NCBI GenBank assembly: GCA_020848435.1
Contig: JADLAC010000027.1
Coordinates: 39,255 to 103,254, forward strand
Direction of reading: 5' to 3'
Source of the DNA: Burkholderiales bacterium
Lineage (GTDB): Bacteria > Pseudomonadota > Gammaproteobacteria > Burkholderiales > WYBJ01
DNA: 64,000 nt
In this document: positions 17,409 to 26,739 of the stretch, piece by piece
Numbering within the stretch: the stretch's first letter is position 1
How the letters are laid out: every line of letters begins with the position of its first letter
Position numbers and translations under genes: made by a program
Notes under the pieces: generated by a model
What the model was told of the DNA's origin: nothing
Seen by the model: only the letters and a program-made list of their open reading frames with translations
The model's database searches: none

Positions 17409-18548
17409 TCACGCCTCGCGCCGGGTGCGCGTTCGCACGAGCACGCTCGCGCCGAACAGCAGCGCCGAAGTCGCCCAGAAAAGCGGCATCATGCCGAGCA
17501 CCGCACCGAGCGCGCCGAAGGCAACCGGCGCACCGGCCTCGGTGATCTTGTTGACGGTCTGGCGCACGCCGAGCGCCTCGCCCGCGCGCCCGGCCGGAGC
17601 GCGCGCATGGATGATCATCAGCGACAGCGGGCTGCAACAACCCAGTCCCAGACCGAGCACGAACGAGAGCACCAATAGCCACGCGATATGACCCGCGAAC
17701 GGGAAAGCGCAATACACGGCCGCCGACAGCAGCATCGACAGACGCAAGAGCTCGATCTCGCCGAGGCGGCGAACGAGCGCCGGCATCAGGAAGCGGATCG
17801 CCATGAGCGCCGCGGCGTAGGCGGCCATCACCATTCCGATCCGGGAAGCCGAGAGGCCGATCGCGTTGCCATGGATGGGCATGTAGAACGTGTACAGCTC
17901 GAGCCCGGTCTCGATGGCGCCACCCGCGATCAGCAGCTCGCGCAGGCTGCGGTTCCGGCGCAGCATCGCCAAGGTTGCCCGGCCGTGATGGTCGCTGCCG
18001 CGATCGCGCGGGCCGGGCAGAAAACGCGCACCGGCGGCGAGCCATGCGATCGCGACCGCCGGAACTGCGGCAATGAACAGGTAGGTCAGCGCATGGCCGT
18101 GATGGTCGATGGCGAAGCCCACGGCCAGCGGCCCAACCAGATTCGATGCGGCGATCCCCAGGCTGAATACCGAATAGTTCTTGGCACGCTCCCCCGGCAG
18201 GAAACCGATCAGGCTCTGCATCGCCACGATGAAAAAGATGTAGAGCATGCCGATCAGGGTGGCGGAGATGAACAGTGCGGCCACTCCGGAAAAAGCGAAC
18301 GGGATGAGCAGCCCCGCCGCCAGGCCCGCGCTGCCGAGCAGCATCGGGCCGCGCATGCCGACGCGATCGGCGAGCTTGCCGGCGTAGACGGCGAGAACGA
18401 TCGGAAACACCGAATACATGGCGTAGAGCACGCCGATCAGGAGCTGGGACGCACCCAGGTCGAGCGCATAGAGCGAGATGAGCACCTTGCTGCCCTTGAA
18501 GCTCGTGTGGTTCAAGAGCGCCAGGGCGACGACCAGGTAGAGCGTCAT
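17409..18548 (-). CDS. MFS transporter
   Basis: A 379-residue protein with about 12 hydrophobic segments and the MFS loop motif GKLADRVGMRGPMLLG between segments 2 and 3. The sequence GVRQTVNKITEAGAPVAFGALGAV in the second half is common in drug/metabolite MFS carriers. No substrate can be assigned. It lies downstream of nothing obvious and ends about 100 bases before the sucC promoter box, so it is probably a single-gene transcript. Confidence 0.82.
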   Translation of the reverse strand: MTLYLVVALALLNHTSFKGSKVLISLYALDLGASQLLIGVLYAMYSVFPIVLAVYAGKLADRVGMRGPMLLGSAGLAAGLLIPFAFSGVAALFISATLIGMLYIFFIVAMQSLIGFLPGERAKNYSVFSLGIAASNLVGPLAVGFAIDHHGHALTYLFIAAVPAVAIAWLAAGARFLPGPRDRGSDHHGRATLAMLRRNRSLRELLIAGGAIETGLELYTFYMPIHGNAIGLSASRIGMVMAAYAAALMAIRFLMPALVRRLGEIELLRLSMLLSAAVYCAFPFAGHIAWLLVLSFVLGLGLGCCSPLSLMIIHARAPAGRAGEALGVRQTVNKITEAGAPVAFGALGAVLGMMPLFWATSALLFGASVLVRTRTRREA

Positions 18549-18757
18549 GAATGCTGCGTGAATTCCGCGAAAGCCCGGATGTTTCCGCGTGCAGTTCTGA
18601 AATGCAACGCCCGGGAGTCGATCGAGCGGCGTCGATACGTACGTGCTTGTCGCGGGGAGGCCGGCAGTGTCAGACCAGCGTCATGCAGTGCATCATGGAT
18701 CGCCGTGGCGTTCTCCAAGCGGCCCGGTGGACCCTCCTTTCGGCGCCGCGCGCGGGC

Positions 18758-18788
18758 AAAAAAAAGCGCAGCCTCAAGGGCTGCGCTT
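18758..18788 (-). terminator. Intrinsic terminator of the small RNA
   Basis: A perfect 10-pair stem (18764-18773 with 18779-18788, AAGCGCAGCC/GGCTGCGCTT) with a five-base loop is followed on the minus strand by eight T residues (18765-18758). Confidence 0.88.
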
Positions 18789-18841
18789 AAATCCACCAAA
18801 GGAGGAGGTTTTGGAGGAAACGTCGGACTGGCATCCAACGT
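18758..18841 (-). ncRNA. Small RNA gene with anti-Shine-Dalgarno motifs
   Basis: About 84 bases, bounded by a good sigma70 promoter and an intrinsic terminator. The predicted transcript carries unpaired CCTCC (18817-18813) and CCTCCTCC (18808-18801) repeats, complementary to ribosome-binding sites, directly before the terminator hairpin. No reading frame with a ribosome site is present. Betaproteobacteria are known to encode small RNAs with such CCUCC motifs, some toxic when over-expressed. Membership in a named family was not checked. Target or function is unknown. Confidence 0.68.
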
Positions 18842-18847
18842 TGCGCC

Positions 18848-18876
18848 ATTATGGCGCAGGCTCGGGTCGGGGACAA
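18848..18876 (-). promoter_or_regulatory. Promoter of the small RNA
   Basis: On the minus strand, TTGTCC (18871-18876) and CATAAT (18848-18853) are separated by exactly 17 bases. The predicted start is near 18841. The 29-base unit and the terminator together define the small RNA gene. Confidence 0.72.
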
Positions 18877-19186
18877 GGCGTTTTTGTTGCTCTGCAAAAA
18901 AAGCGCTTTCGCGATATGAAATCGGCGGGGCGCACCGTTCGCCGTACGGTCGAGGCATGGGCGACGGCAACGCCGGCGCGAGACATGAGACGCGCAACAT
19001 GAGTTGCGCGTCCTCGCCCGCTCACCCACCGCTACAAGCACAGCGCGGAGGGCGCCTACCCGCTACGACACGGGACCCCGCGCCGTCATCGGTCATCCGG
19101 CCTACGCGCCTGGAGCTGCGGCGGCGAACCGCTCATCGCGGGGCAGACCGTGTGCCGCCTCCCCCGCGCAACGGCCGCCCGCGGCC

Positions 19187-19627
19187 TCAGCGCACGACCA
19201 GCACCGGGACCTTGGCGTGGCTCAGCACCTTGCGCGTCTCGCTACCCAGCAGCATCGACATGATGCTGCGCCGGCCGTGCGAGGTCATGACGATGAGGTC
19301 GCAGCCGCGCTGCTCGGCGGCCTTCACGATCTCATCGTAGGGGTGATCGCTGGTCGCGCGCACGGTATCGCACGCGACCCCCGCGTCCTGCGCTAGCTTG
19401 CGAATGTAGCCCAGGTAGTCCTCGGCCTTGGCCAAGGCTTCGCGTTCGATCTTCTCTTCAGTGGCGGGATCGAAAGCGCCCTCATAGGCGATCATGAGAT
19501 GGAAATCGGGGACGACATGGATGCAGGTGATGCGCGCTTGATGCAGCTTCGCCAGGTCGACAGCAAAACGCGCGGCATGCTCGGAACGCTCCGACCCGTC
19601 GGTTGGCACCAGGATGTGCTTGAACAT
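19187..19627 (-). CDS. Universal stress protein, UspA family
   Basis: A 146-residue single-domain Usp. It starts MFKHILVPTDGSERSEHAARF and ends with the nucleotide-binding motif SHGRRSIMSMLLGSETRKVLSH and VPVLVVR. It is related to the UspA at 5185-5628 but clearly diverged. It stands alone; the 235 bases upstream hold no recognisable gene and downstream is the small RNA gene. Confidence 0.93.
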   Translation of the reverse strand: MFKHILVPTDGSERSEHAARFAVDLAKLHQARITCIHVVPDFHLMIAYEGAFDPATEEKIEREALAKAEDYLGYIRKLAQDAGVACDTVRATSDHPYDEIVKAAEQRGCDLIVMTSHGRRSIMSMLLGSETRKVLSHAKVPVLVVR

Positions 19628-19862
19628 GACGCCCTCCTCTACGCTTCTATCTCTCGATCAGGGAAGCGGTCCGCATATGCGCGGCAAGGCAATCTTCCAT
19701 AGGCCCATAGCCAAAGTCAACGCGTTTTCCGGTAATGCGCGCTCGGCTCTCGCATATTCGCGTGCACCTTGCCGTCGTCCGCGCTCGAAAACGTACGTGC
19801 AGGCGCGAGACCGGATGCGTGCTCGACTCACGACCCTGCGTGCACCGGCTTGGCAGCATGGC

Positions 19863-21014
19863 TCACGGTCCTTCGTCCGCCGGCGTACGCAGCTTGCGTG
19901 GCGGATACACCTTGGCCGGATGCGCCGCCACGGCTACCTCGTCGATGTCGACGCCGAGTCCCGGCCGCGTCGGCAGGTCGACGTAGCCGTTGTTGGGCTT
20001 CAACTGGTTGGGCGATACCTTGTCGCCGAATTCGACGAACGGGAGGAAGTACTCGGTGATAATGAAATTCGGCATGGTCGCCGAGGCGTGCACGGTGGCG
20101 GCGAGCCCGAGCACGGTCGAGTTGTAGTTGTGCGGCGACACGGCGATGAAGTACGGCTCCGCCATGGCGGCGATCTCCTTCAGCTCCAGGATGCCGCCGA
20201 CGCAGGCGACGTCCGGATTGATGATGTCGGCGGCGCGGCGCTCGAACAGCGGGCGGAAGCCCGTCTTCAAGTAGGTCGCCTCGCCGATCACGATCGGCAA
20301 GCCGGTTGCCTGGCGGATTTCGGCCAGCGCTTCGGCGTTTTCGGCCGCACACGGCTCTTCCAGCCAATAGAGGTTGAACTCCGCGAGCCGCTTGTCCAGC
20401 CGGATGGCATGCATCGGCGCAAGCCTGCGATGCTGCTCGATCAATAGGTCGATCTTGGGGCCGACGGCTTCGCGCACGGCTCTCACCACGGCAACCGCGC
20501 GGTCCTCGTGCTCTTTCGGAATGTAGCTGCGCCACGGCGATGGCAGCGGATCGAACTTCATGGCGGTAAAGCCGAGCGACACTACTTTCTCCGCGGCCCG
20601 AGCATAGTCGGCCGGCTCCTTCATGCCGTAGCTCCAGCCGTTGGCATAGACGCGAATGCGCTCGCGGCAGCGCCCGCCCAGCAGGTTGTAGACCGGCTGC
20701 CCGAGTGCCTTGCCAACGATGTCCCACAGCGCCTGCTCGATTCCCGAGACCGCGCAGAAGAGCTCCAGCGAGCCGCGCCGCGCCGCGTAGTCGTCGAAGG
20801 CGAACTGGGTGAAATGCTTGATATCGAACGCCGGGCGCCCGATGAGGTAATTGCCGAGCGCGTTGACCTGGGCGAGCACCGGCTGATCGCGATCGTACTG
20901 GGAATACGCCTCCCCCCAGCCATGGATGCCGGCATCGGTTTCCACTTTCACGAACACCAGGTTCTTGCGCCAGCCCGGATGCACGCCGTAGCCGGTGACT
21001 TTGGTGACTTTCAT
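19863..21014 (-). CDS. Enolase-superfamily sugar-acid dehydratase-like enzyme (mandelate racemase family)
   Basis: A 383-residue enzyme with the N-terminal capping domain and a TIM-barrel domain. It most resembles galactonate dehydratase-type proteins: ALWDIVGKALGQPVYNLLGG in the cap-barrel joint, then the metal-ligand strand IDLLIEQHRR, the second ligand in WLEEP, the third in VIGEATY, and the catalytic His of AVSPHNYNS. In galactonate dehydratases the first motif is D-F-H; here Glu takes the place of Asp while the His is kept. It probably dehydrates or epimerises a sugar acid or related carboxylate. It lies 256 bases downstream of another enolase-superfamily gene and an orphan Bug protein on the same strand, suggesting a small carboxylate-use cluster. 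Confidence 0.83.
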   Translation of the reverse strand: MKVTKVTGYGVHPGWRKNLVFVKVETDAGIHGWGEAYSQYDRDQPVLAQVNALGNYLIGRPAFDIKHFTQFAFDDYAARRGSLELFCAVSGIEQALWDIVGKALGQPVYNLLGGRCRERIRVYANGWSYGMKEPADYARAAEKVVSLGFTAMKFDPLPSPWRSYIPKEHEDRAVAVVRAVREAVGPKIDLLIEQHRRLAPMHAIRLDKRLAEFNLYWLEEPCAAENAEALAEIRQATGLPIVIGEATYLKTGFRPLFERRAADIINPDVACVGGILELKEIAAMAEPYFIAVSPHNYNSTVLGLAATVHASATMPNFIITEYFLPFVEFGDKVSPNQLKPNNGYVDLPTRPGLGVDIDEVAVAAHPAKVYPPRKLRTPADEGP

Positions 21015-21270
21015 CGCACTCCCCCCAAGGACGGTCCGTGTGCCCTTTTAACGTACCCGGCCGGCTTCGCCAAGGGCGAACCAGTGCGGTGTGCCGCGAG
21101 ATCTCTGCCGCCGCCCAAGCGGCCCGCGCGCAACGGGTGCAAGAAGGCCGCATCGCCGATCGCGCCACTGCGCCTAGCGTTGACGCCGGCGCGACGGGCC
21201 CGAGCCGCCGCCGGGCTGCATATGATCCCGCTTCTCAATGCTGCCGCAAGCCGTTCGCGGCTCGGCCGTG

Positions 21271-22431
21271 CTAACTGTCGCAACGCAGGTGGCGGATACG
21301 GTCCTCGTCGAGCGTCAATCCCCAGCCTGCCCCTGCCGGCAGATGAACGAACGGGCCGTCCCTGCGCAGCGGCTCGGTGACCACGTCGGCGTCGAGGAGG
21401 CTCAGGCCGACCGCGAACGGCCCCTCGAGCAGCGGCCCGGCCCACGCCGCTGCGAGATGCAGGACCGACGCCGTGGCGATGCTCGTCGCGGGATGGTTTC
21501 CGGGAAAGATGCGCATCCCGGCGGCGGCGGCTATACACCACAACTTGTGCATTCGCCACAGGCCGCCGTTTTTCGCGACCTTGGTCTGCATCACCGTCGC
21601 CGCACGCTTCTTGATGACGTGGATGAGGTCGTGGTCGGTCGCGACGCACTCGTCGGCCATGAGTGGAATGCTCACGTGCCGCGCGAGCTCCGCCATGCCG
21701 TCTACGTCCCACAGCGGCAGGAGCTGCTCCGCGGCATCGAGGTCGTAGGGCTCGAGCTTCTTCAGCAGCGCGAGCGCGCCGTCGTAATCCATGCCGGCAT
21801 TGGCGTCCACGCGAATGACGACGTCGTCGCCCAGCCGCTCGCGCAGCGCGCGCACGTTGTGCTCGTCGTCACGCGGGTTCACGCCGATCTTCACGGTGAA
21901 GCTGCGAAACCCCTGGTCGTAATACTCCTGCGCGCCGGTCAACGTCTGCTCGCGCTCGGGCTTGATCGATAACGCGGCGCAGCCGGCGAGCTTGTCGCGG
22001 TAGCTTCCACCGAGCAGCAGATGGACGGGCACACCGAGTATCTTGCCCTGCAAGTCATAGAGCGCGTCGGCCACCGCAGCCTGCGCATACAGGCTGTGAT
22101 AGATGCTCGCAGCGAGATTCTCCATGATGAGCGGCAATGCGAACGGAGAGTGACCGACGATGTGCGGCGCAAAGTGCCGCTGGATAGTGGCATCGAGCGT
22201 TATCAGCGTCTCGGAGCTTCCCTGGCGGCGCCATGCCTGCGTCTCGCCGATGCCGACCAGCCCCTGGTCGGTGTGCAGGCGCACGAGCATGACCTCGACG
22301 GCGGGGCGTTCGGGCCCGTTGGCGATCTTGAAAGGCGTGCGTAACGGGATGCGCAGGGGGATCGTCTCGACGCGCGTGATGTTGACGCCGACATCGGCGC
22401 GCACGAGCGCGGGCTCGTGGGGTTTGTTCAT
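21271..22431 (-). CDS. Enolase-superfamily enzyme, muconate cycloisomerase-like
   Basis: A 386-residue TIM-barrel enzyme. Visible catalytic residues are the Lys of FTVKIGVN (second Lys of the family's K-x-K, the first being Thr here), the metal ligand in VIRVDANAGMD, Glu of AAEQLLP, Asp-Glu of LMADECVA, and the opposite-side Lys in VMQTKVAKNGG. This pattern belongs to the muconate lactonising/dipeptide epimerase subgroup. The ATG at 22431 has GGAGGAGCC just upstream; the 47-residue upstream extension is not family-like. The substrate is unknown. The neighbouring Bug gene begins 98 bases upstream on the same strand. Confidence 0.84.
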   Translation of the reverse strand: MNKPHEPALVRADVGVNITRVETIPLRIPLRTPFKIANGPERPAVEVMLVRLHTDQGLVGIGETQAWRRQGSSETLITLDATIQRHFAPHIVGHSPFALPLIMENLAASIYHSLYAQAAVADALYDLQGKILGVPVHLLLGGSYRDKLAGCAALSIKPEREQTLTGAQEYYDQGFRSFTVKIGVNPRDDEHNVRALRERLGDDVVIRVDANAGMDYDGALALLKKLEPYDLDAAEQLLPLWDVDGMAELARHVSIPLMADECVATDHDLIHVIKKRAATVMQTKVAKNGGLWRMHKLWCIAAAAGMRIFPGNHPATSIATASVLHLAAAWAGPLLEGPFAVGLSLLDADVVTEPLRRDGPFVHLPAGAGWGLTLDEDRIRHLRCDS

Positions 22432-22529
22432 TGGCTCCTCCAATGCGGTGATCGATCCGACACGCGGCTGGGAGTTGCTGCGCGGATCATCATGGACGAA
22501 TCGGATCCCGCTTGACAGAAAGGGCCATA

Positions 22530-23528
22530 TCAATCCACCTTGGCGCCCGAATCGCGCACGACCTTGCCCCATTTCACGACATCCGACTTGATGAGTTCCA
22601 GGTAGGCTTCCGGCGTGTTACGGAACGGTTCGAACCCGAGGCTCAACATCCGGCGGTGCACATCCGGGTGTTGAATCTGCTTCTGGACCTCGGCATTGAG
22701 CTTGCGAATGATGCCTATCGGCGTCCCGGCGGGGGCGAGCAGTCCGTACCAAACGCTCGCTTCGTAGCGGGGCAGAGCTGCCGCCTCCGCGACCGTCGGG
22801 ATGTCCGGGGCGATCTGCGAGCGTTGCGCACTGGTAACGCCGAGCGCGCGCAGTCTGCCGGCTTTGATGTGCGGCAGGTTCGTCGGCAAGCTATTGGTGT
22901 GGAGCTGGACCTGTCCGGCAAGCGCCGCGGCGATGGCGGGGGCCCCGCCGTTGTAGGGAACGTGCAGCAGCTTGATGCCGGCCATGGATCGGAAATACTC
23001 CATGGCGAGGTGCTGGGCAGTACCGCTGCCCGGAGAGCTGTACACGAGCTCTCCCGGCTTCTCCTTCGCCAGCGCGATAAGGTCCTTGATGGAGCCGATC
23101 GGCAGGCTCGGATGGGCGACCAGCATGTTCGGGGCGAGCGCGACCAGGCTGACCGGCGCAAAATCCCGCACGGCGTCGTAGGGCGGTCTTGCGTACAGGG
23201 TGACGTTGATCGCGTGCGACGAGACCGCCATGATGAGTGTATGACCGTCGGGTGAGGCCTTGGCCGCCAGCTCCGTCGCGATATTGCCGCCGGCGCCGGG
23301 CCGGTTGTCCACGACGAAGGTCTGGCCGAAGGACTCGGCGAATCGCTGCGCGAACAGACGCGCCATGACATCGGTGCCTCCGCCCGCCGCGAATCCCACG
23401 AGGATGCGCGCGTTGCGCGCCGGATAGGCAGCGGCTGCGGTGTCCTGCGCCACCTGCGCTGTTGCGAGCATCGGGCTCGACAGCGTCAAAGCAGTACAGA
23501 AGGCTCGAACGAGCTTATCGGCGCTCAT
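22530..23528 (-). CDS. Bug family periplasmic binding protein, no TctAB beside it
   Basis: A 332-residue secreted protein with a signal peptide of about 24 residues. Bug signatures: ARILVGFAAGGGTDVMARLF, VVDNRPGAGGNIATELAAKA, SSPGSGTAQHLAMEYF, and HVPYNGGAPAIAAALAGQVQ. No permease genes lie nearby, which is usual for the many orphan Bug proteins in Burkholderiales. Its place beside two enolase-superfamily genes suggests it binds their substrate or a related organic acid. A TctBA pair lacking TctC is at 47.5-49.4 kb and could be a partner in trans. Confidence 0.92.
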   Translation of the reverse strand: MSADKLVRAFCTALTLSSPMLATAQVAQDTAAAAYPARNARILVGFAAGGGTDVMARLFAQRFAESFGQTFVVDNRPGAGGNIATELAAKASPDGHTLIMAVSSHAINVTLYARPPYDAVRDFAPVSLVALAPNMLVAHPSLPIGSIKDLIALAKEKPGELVYSSPGSGTAQHLAMEYFRSMAGIKLLHVPYNGGAPAIAAALAGQVQLHTNSLPTNLPHIKAGRLRALGVTSAQRSQIAPDIPTVAEAAALPRYEASVWYGLLAPAGTPIGIIRKLNAEVQKQIQHPDVHRRMLSLGFEPFRNTPEAYLELIKSDVVKWGKVVRDSGAKVD

Positions 23529-23739
23529 GAACTCTTCTCCCCTATGGCAGCGCAGCCAGCCGCATGAATCCAGTATCCCCGGCTGTGGCAGGCCGAGTCA
23601 ATCGCGGCGAAGTCCTCGGGCGTTGCTCGCCGCTGCGTGCGCGGGCAGGAGTGTGCGCGCCACCGCGAGGGCTCGCACTCGCCGATCAGGACCCTTCTCC
23701 CGCGCCATGCCCACTTTCCAAGAAGCTGCTCGGTCCAGC

Positions 23740-24150
23740 TCACCGCCTACCGGGCAGCCGCTCGCCCTGCTCACGCCGGAACTCGCCCTCGATCACCTCC
23801 GGCCCGGATGCTGCCGGCGGAAACGGCCGTGCCTGCGGCAAGGGCCAGACCAGCAACAGCAACGCGAGCACATCCGTAATGACGCCCGGAAAGATGAGCA
23901 GCAAGCCCGCGACCAGCGTGCGGGCGCTGGTGAGCAAGGCGGTCAGCGGCGAGCGGGACTGGCGCAGCGTCCCGGCGAGCCGTATGGCCCAGACGAGCTT
24001 CTCGAAGCGGATCAGCAGGGCGCCGGCGATGGCCGCGACCAGCAGCCAGACGAGCACCCAAGCGCCGAAGCGATCACCCAGGCGCAACAGCAGCCAGGCT
24101 TCGAGCACGGGAAAGCCCAGAACGCACAGAAAGATCGACAGGATGCGCAT
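23740..24150 (-). CDS. fxsA: FxsA family cytoplasmic membrane protein
   Basis: A 136-residue protein with three to four membrane segments. The family marks are LGFPVLEAWLLLRLGDRFGA at the N-terminus, then LIRFEKLVWAIRLAGTLR, and LLLIFPGVITDVLALLLL. FxsA modulates exclusion of phage T7 by F plasmids in E. coli, and its normal role is unclear. The C-terminal tail is short and charged. It is a likely single gene, 116 bases downstream of the threonine synthase-like gene. Confidence 0.88.
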   Translation of the reverse strand: MRILSIFLCVLGFPVLEAWLLLRLGDRFGAWVLVWLLVAAIAGALLIRFEKLVWAIRLAGTLRQSRSPLTALLTSARTLVAGLLLIFPGVITDVLALLLLVWPLPQARPFPPAASGPEVIEGEFRREQGERLPGRR

Positions 24151-24266
24151 CCGCGCGACTCGCTTAGTCCTTGTGTCCGTAGTTCATCGACCAGAGCAGC
24201 CCGCCTGCCGAGAACTCACCGACGGCCGCAAATGCCGTGCTCACGCAGAGCATTCCGGCGTAGCGC

Positions 24267-25397
24267 TCAGAGACGCAGCAGCGCGCCGATGCGCTCGCCC
24301 GCCTTGAGCCCCGAGCCGGTGAGCACGAGCACGGTCCTTTCGCCTGCGGCGACGACCCCGCGCGCCAGGAGCTGCGTCAAGCCGGCGCCCGCGGCCGCCG
24401 AGGTCGGCTCGACGTAGAGCCCCTTGCGGGCGAGCGCGCCCAGCGCCTCGGTAATCTCCGGCTCGCTCACCGCGATCACCGCGCCGCGCGATGCGCGCAC
24501 CGCGCCGAGCACCTCGCGCACCCGCGTCGGCTGCGACGACGCAATGCCTTCCGCAATCGTGGGCTCGATCTGCGTCGGCAGCAGGTGATCCACGCCGGCA
24601 GCGTAGGCGGTGTAGTAAGGCGCGCAGTTGGCGGCTTGCACGGCGAAGATGCGCGGGGTGCGCGTTATCTCGCCACTGGCGGCGAGCTCGTCGAAACCAT
24701 GGCCGCAGCCGAGCACGTTCGAGCCGTAACCGAGCGGGACGACGATGTTGTCGGGAACGTCGAAACCGCTTTGTTCCCACAGTTCGTAAGCGAGCGTCTT
24801 GGTGCCCTCGGCGAAGAACGGCTGCCAGTTGTGACTCGCGTAGAAGATCTCCGCCGACATCGCAACCGCGGCCTCGGCCACGTCCTGGCGCGAGCCGGGA
24901 ATCGCCATGGTCTCCGCGCCGGTGGCCGCGATCTGCACGATCTTGGGATAGGAGGCCGTTTCCGGCACCAGGACGCGCGCGCGCATGCCCGCGGCCGCGG
25001 CGTATGCCGCAAGGGAGGCGCCGGCGTTGCCCGACGAATCCTCCAGCACGCGGTCGAGGCCGCATTGCTTCAAATAGGACACCATGACCGTCATGCCGCG
25101 GTCCTTGAATGACCCGGTCGGCATCATGAATTCGAGCTTTGCTAAGACCCGCGCGCCGGACCATTCGATTTCGACCAGCGGCGTCCAGCCCTCGCCCATG
25201 CTGACGGCGGCCGCGGCCGGCACGCGGATCGCGCGCGCGTACCGCCACACCGAGCGGCATGCCCCATCGATATCGCCGCGGCGCAGCCCCGCGCCGGGCG
25301 TGAGATTGAGATAGTGTCCTGAAGGCGCGCGCCACCGCGGCCGATCCACCGGATAGCGGCTGCCGTCGCTCGGATCGATGTAAGCGACTTGGGTCAC
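24267..25397 (-). CDS. Threonine synthase-like PLP enzyme
   Basis: A 376-residue fold type II PLP enzyme. The PLP lysine lies in MMPTGSFKDRGMTVMV, the phosphate-binding loop in LEDSSGNAGASLAAYAA, and the C-terminal PLP ring contact in VLTGSGLKAGERIG. It resembles the short, plant/archaeal-like threonine synthases that convert O-phosphohomoserine to threonine. It lacks the long N-terminal domain of the E. coli type enzyme, and no thrA/thrB genes are nearby. It starts with GTG at 25397 and follows a class V aminotransferase by 157 bases on the same strand. It might be a catabolic beta-eliminating enzyme rather than biosynthetic ThrC, so no symbol is given. Confidence 0.8.
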   Translation of the reverse strand: MTQVAYIDPSDGSRYPVDRPRWRAPSGHYLNLTPGAGLRRGDIDGACRSVWRYARAIRVPAAAAVSMGEGWTPLVEIEWSGARVLAKLEFMMPTGSFKDRGMTVMVSYLKQCGLDRVLEDSSGNAGASLAAYAAAAGMRARVLVPETASYPKIVQIAATGAETMAIPGSRQDVAEAAVAMSAEIFYASHNWQPFFAEGTKTLAYELWEQSGFDVPDNIVVPLGYGSNVLGCGHGFDELAASGEITRTPRIFAVQAANCAPYYTAYAAGVDHLLPTQIEPTIAEGIASSQPTRVREVLGAVRASRGAVIAVSEPEITEALGALARKGLYVEPTSAAAGAGLTQLLARGVVAAGERTVLVLTGSGLKAGERIGALLRL

Positions 25398-25554
25398 GGG
25401 CGCTGCGCCGGTGCAGGCACACTGAAATACATCGCGCCCGCCGACTGCCTTGTTCGCCGGCGCGGGCGGATCGCGGCAGGCTGTGGCGTCACCCGAGATC
25501 CGCTAGTGCACGACGCAGCGATGGCGGCACGTCGGCTTGCGGCCCCGCGACCGC

Positions 25555-26739
25555 TCACGACCGGCGTTGCCACGCGCGCGCAAGCTCCAACACGCGTTCG
25601 ACGTCCTGCATCGTGTTGTACAGGTGCAGCGAAAGCCTCAGGACGCCGCGGCGGATGGAGAGCTTGACGCGCTCCGCGGCCAGGTGGTCGTGCAGGGACT
25701 GCATGCGCGCATCGGCCGTCGAATCGTGTCCGCCGTGCATCATGTCGCCCACTGTGACGATATGGGCGAGGTGAGGCCCGGGCGCGCCACCGCTCACTGG
25801 CAGGCCGAGCTCGCACATGCCGAGCGCGAGCCGGTGCGCGAGTGAGAGCACGTACGACTCGATCGCAGTCTTGCCGAAGCCTTCCAGGTAGCCCAAGGTC
25901 GCATCCGCGTTGACCGCGGCCGTGAAGTTGTAATTGCCCAGATCGAAGCGGCGCGCGCCCGCGGCGAGCCGATATTCGAAGCTGCCGAGATCGGCCTCGG
26001 AGGCATCGCCCAGGTCGACGCCGAAGCGCGACAGGTAGGCCGGCTGCAATTGCTCGGCACACTCGCGGCGGCAATAGAGGAAGCCCATGCCGTAGAGGCC
26101 GAGCAAGCCCTTTTGCGTCGACGCCGCGAGCGCGTCGATCTTCAGCCGCTCGACGTCGTTGTCGAGCACGCCGACCGACTGCGCAGCATCGACCACGAGC
26201 ATGACGCCGCGGCTGCGGCAGGCCGCGCCGAGGCTCGCGAGGTCGGTGCGAAAGCCCGGTGCGAACGACACCGTGGCGCAGGTGACGGCCTTGGTGCGCC
26301 GGTCGATGCGCGCCACCATGTCCTCGACCGGCATCTGTCCGGCGCGCGGTGCAACCATCCGCATCTCCACCCCGCGGCGCTGCAGGTTGAGCCAGGCATA
26401 GACGTTGGCGGGGTGCTCGATCTCGGGACACAGCACCACGTTGTCGCCCGGCTGCCAGTCGATCGCCGCGGCGACCGCGGCGATGCCTTCGGTGACGTTC
26501 TTGGTGAACGCGACCTCGTCGGCCGACGCGTTGATATGGCGTGCGAAGCGACCGCGCACGCGTTCGATCATGTCGAAGTAGGCGTGCTTGTCGAGCTCGG
26601 CGTACATGCGCTCGTCGAGGTGCGCGACCAGCGCGTCGCGCGCAAAGCGCGGCAGCAGGCCGCGCGCGGCGACATCCATGTAGGTCCAGCGCTCGGTTGC
26701 AGGGAAATCACGATGGGCGAGCGCAGGTTGGTCGGTCAT
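25555..26739 (-). CDS. Class V aminotransferase (cysteine desulfurase-like fold)
   Basis: A 394-residue fold type I PLP enzyme. VVDAAQSVGV contains the Asp that pairs with the PLP ring, and ALAASTQKGLLGLYGMGFLY carries the PLP Lys. FTKNVTEGIAAVAAAI and EIEHPANVYAWLNL are typical of the class V group that includes isopenicillin N epimerase-like and kynureninase/cysteine desulfurase-like proteins. The conserved catalytic Cys loop of NifS/IscS desulfurases is not evident. Its ATG overlaps the hyuB stop codon by four bases (ATGA), so it is translationally coupled to hyuAB and probably acts on the same pathway. Confidence 0.85.
   Translation of the reverse strand: MTDQPALAHRDFPATERWTYMDVAARGLLPRFARDALVAHLDERMYAELDKHAYFDMIERVRGRFARHINASADEVAFTKNVTEGIAAVAAAIDWQPGDNVVLCPEIEHPANVYAWLNLQRRGVEMRMVAPRAGQMPVEDMVARIDRRTKAVTCATVSFAPGFRTDLASLGAACRSRGVMLVVDAAQSVGVLDNDVERLKIDALAASTQKGLLGLYGMGFLYCRRECAEQLQPAYLSRFGVDLGDASEADLGSFEYRLAAGARRFDLGNYNFTAAVNADATLGYLEGFGKTAIESYVLSLAHRLALGMCELGLPVSGGAPGPHLAHIVTVGDMMHGGHDSTADARMQSLHDHLAAERVKLSIRRGVLRLSLHLYNTMQDVERVLELARAWQRRS

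Noticed and set aside
18545..19000. Protein-coding frames over the small RNA region
   Set aside because: The promoter, CCUCC repeats and terminator explain the region; the frames have no ribosome site or family resemblance.
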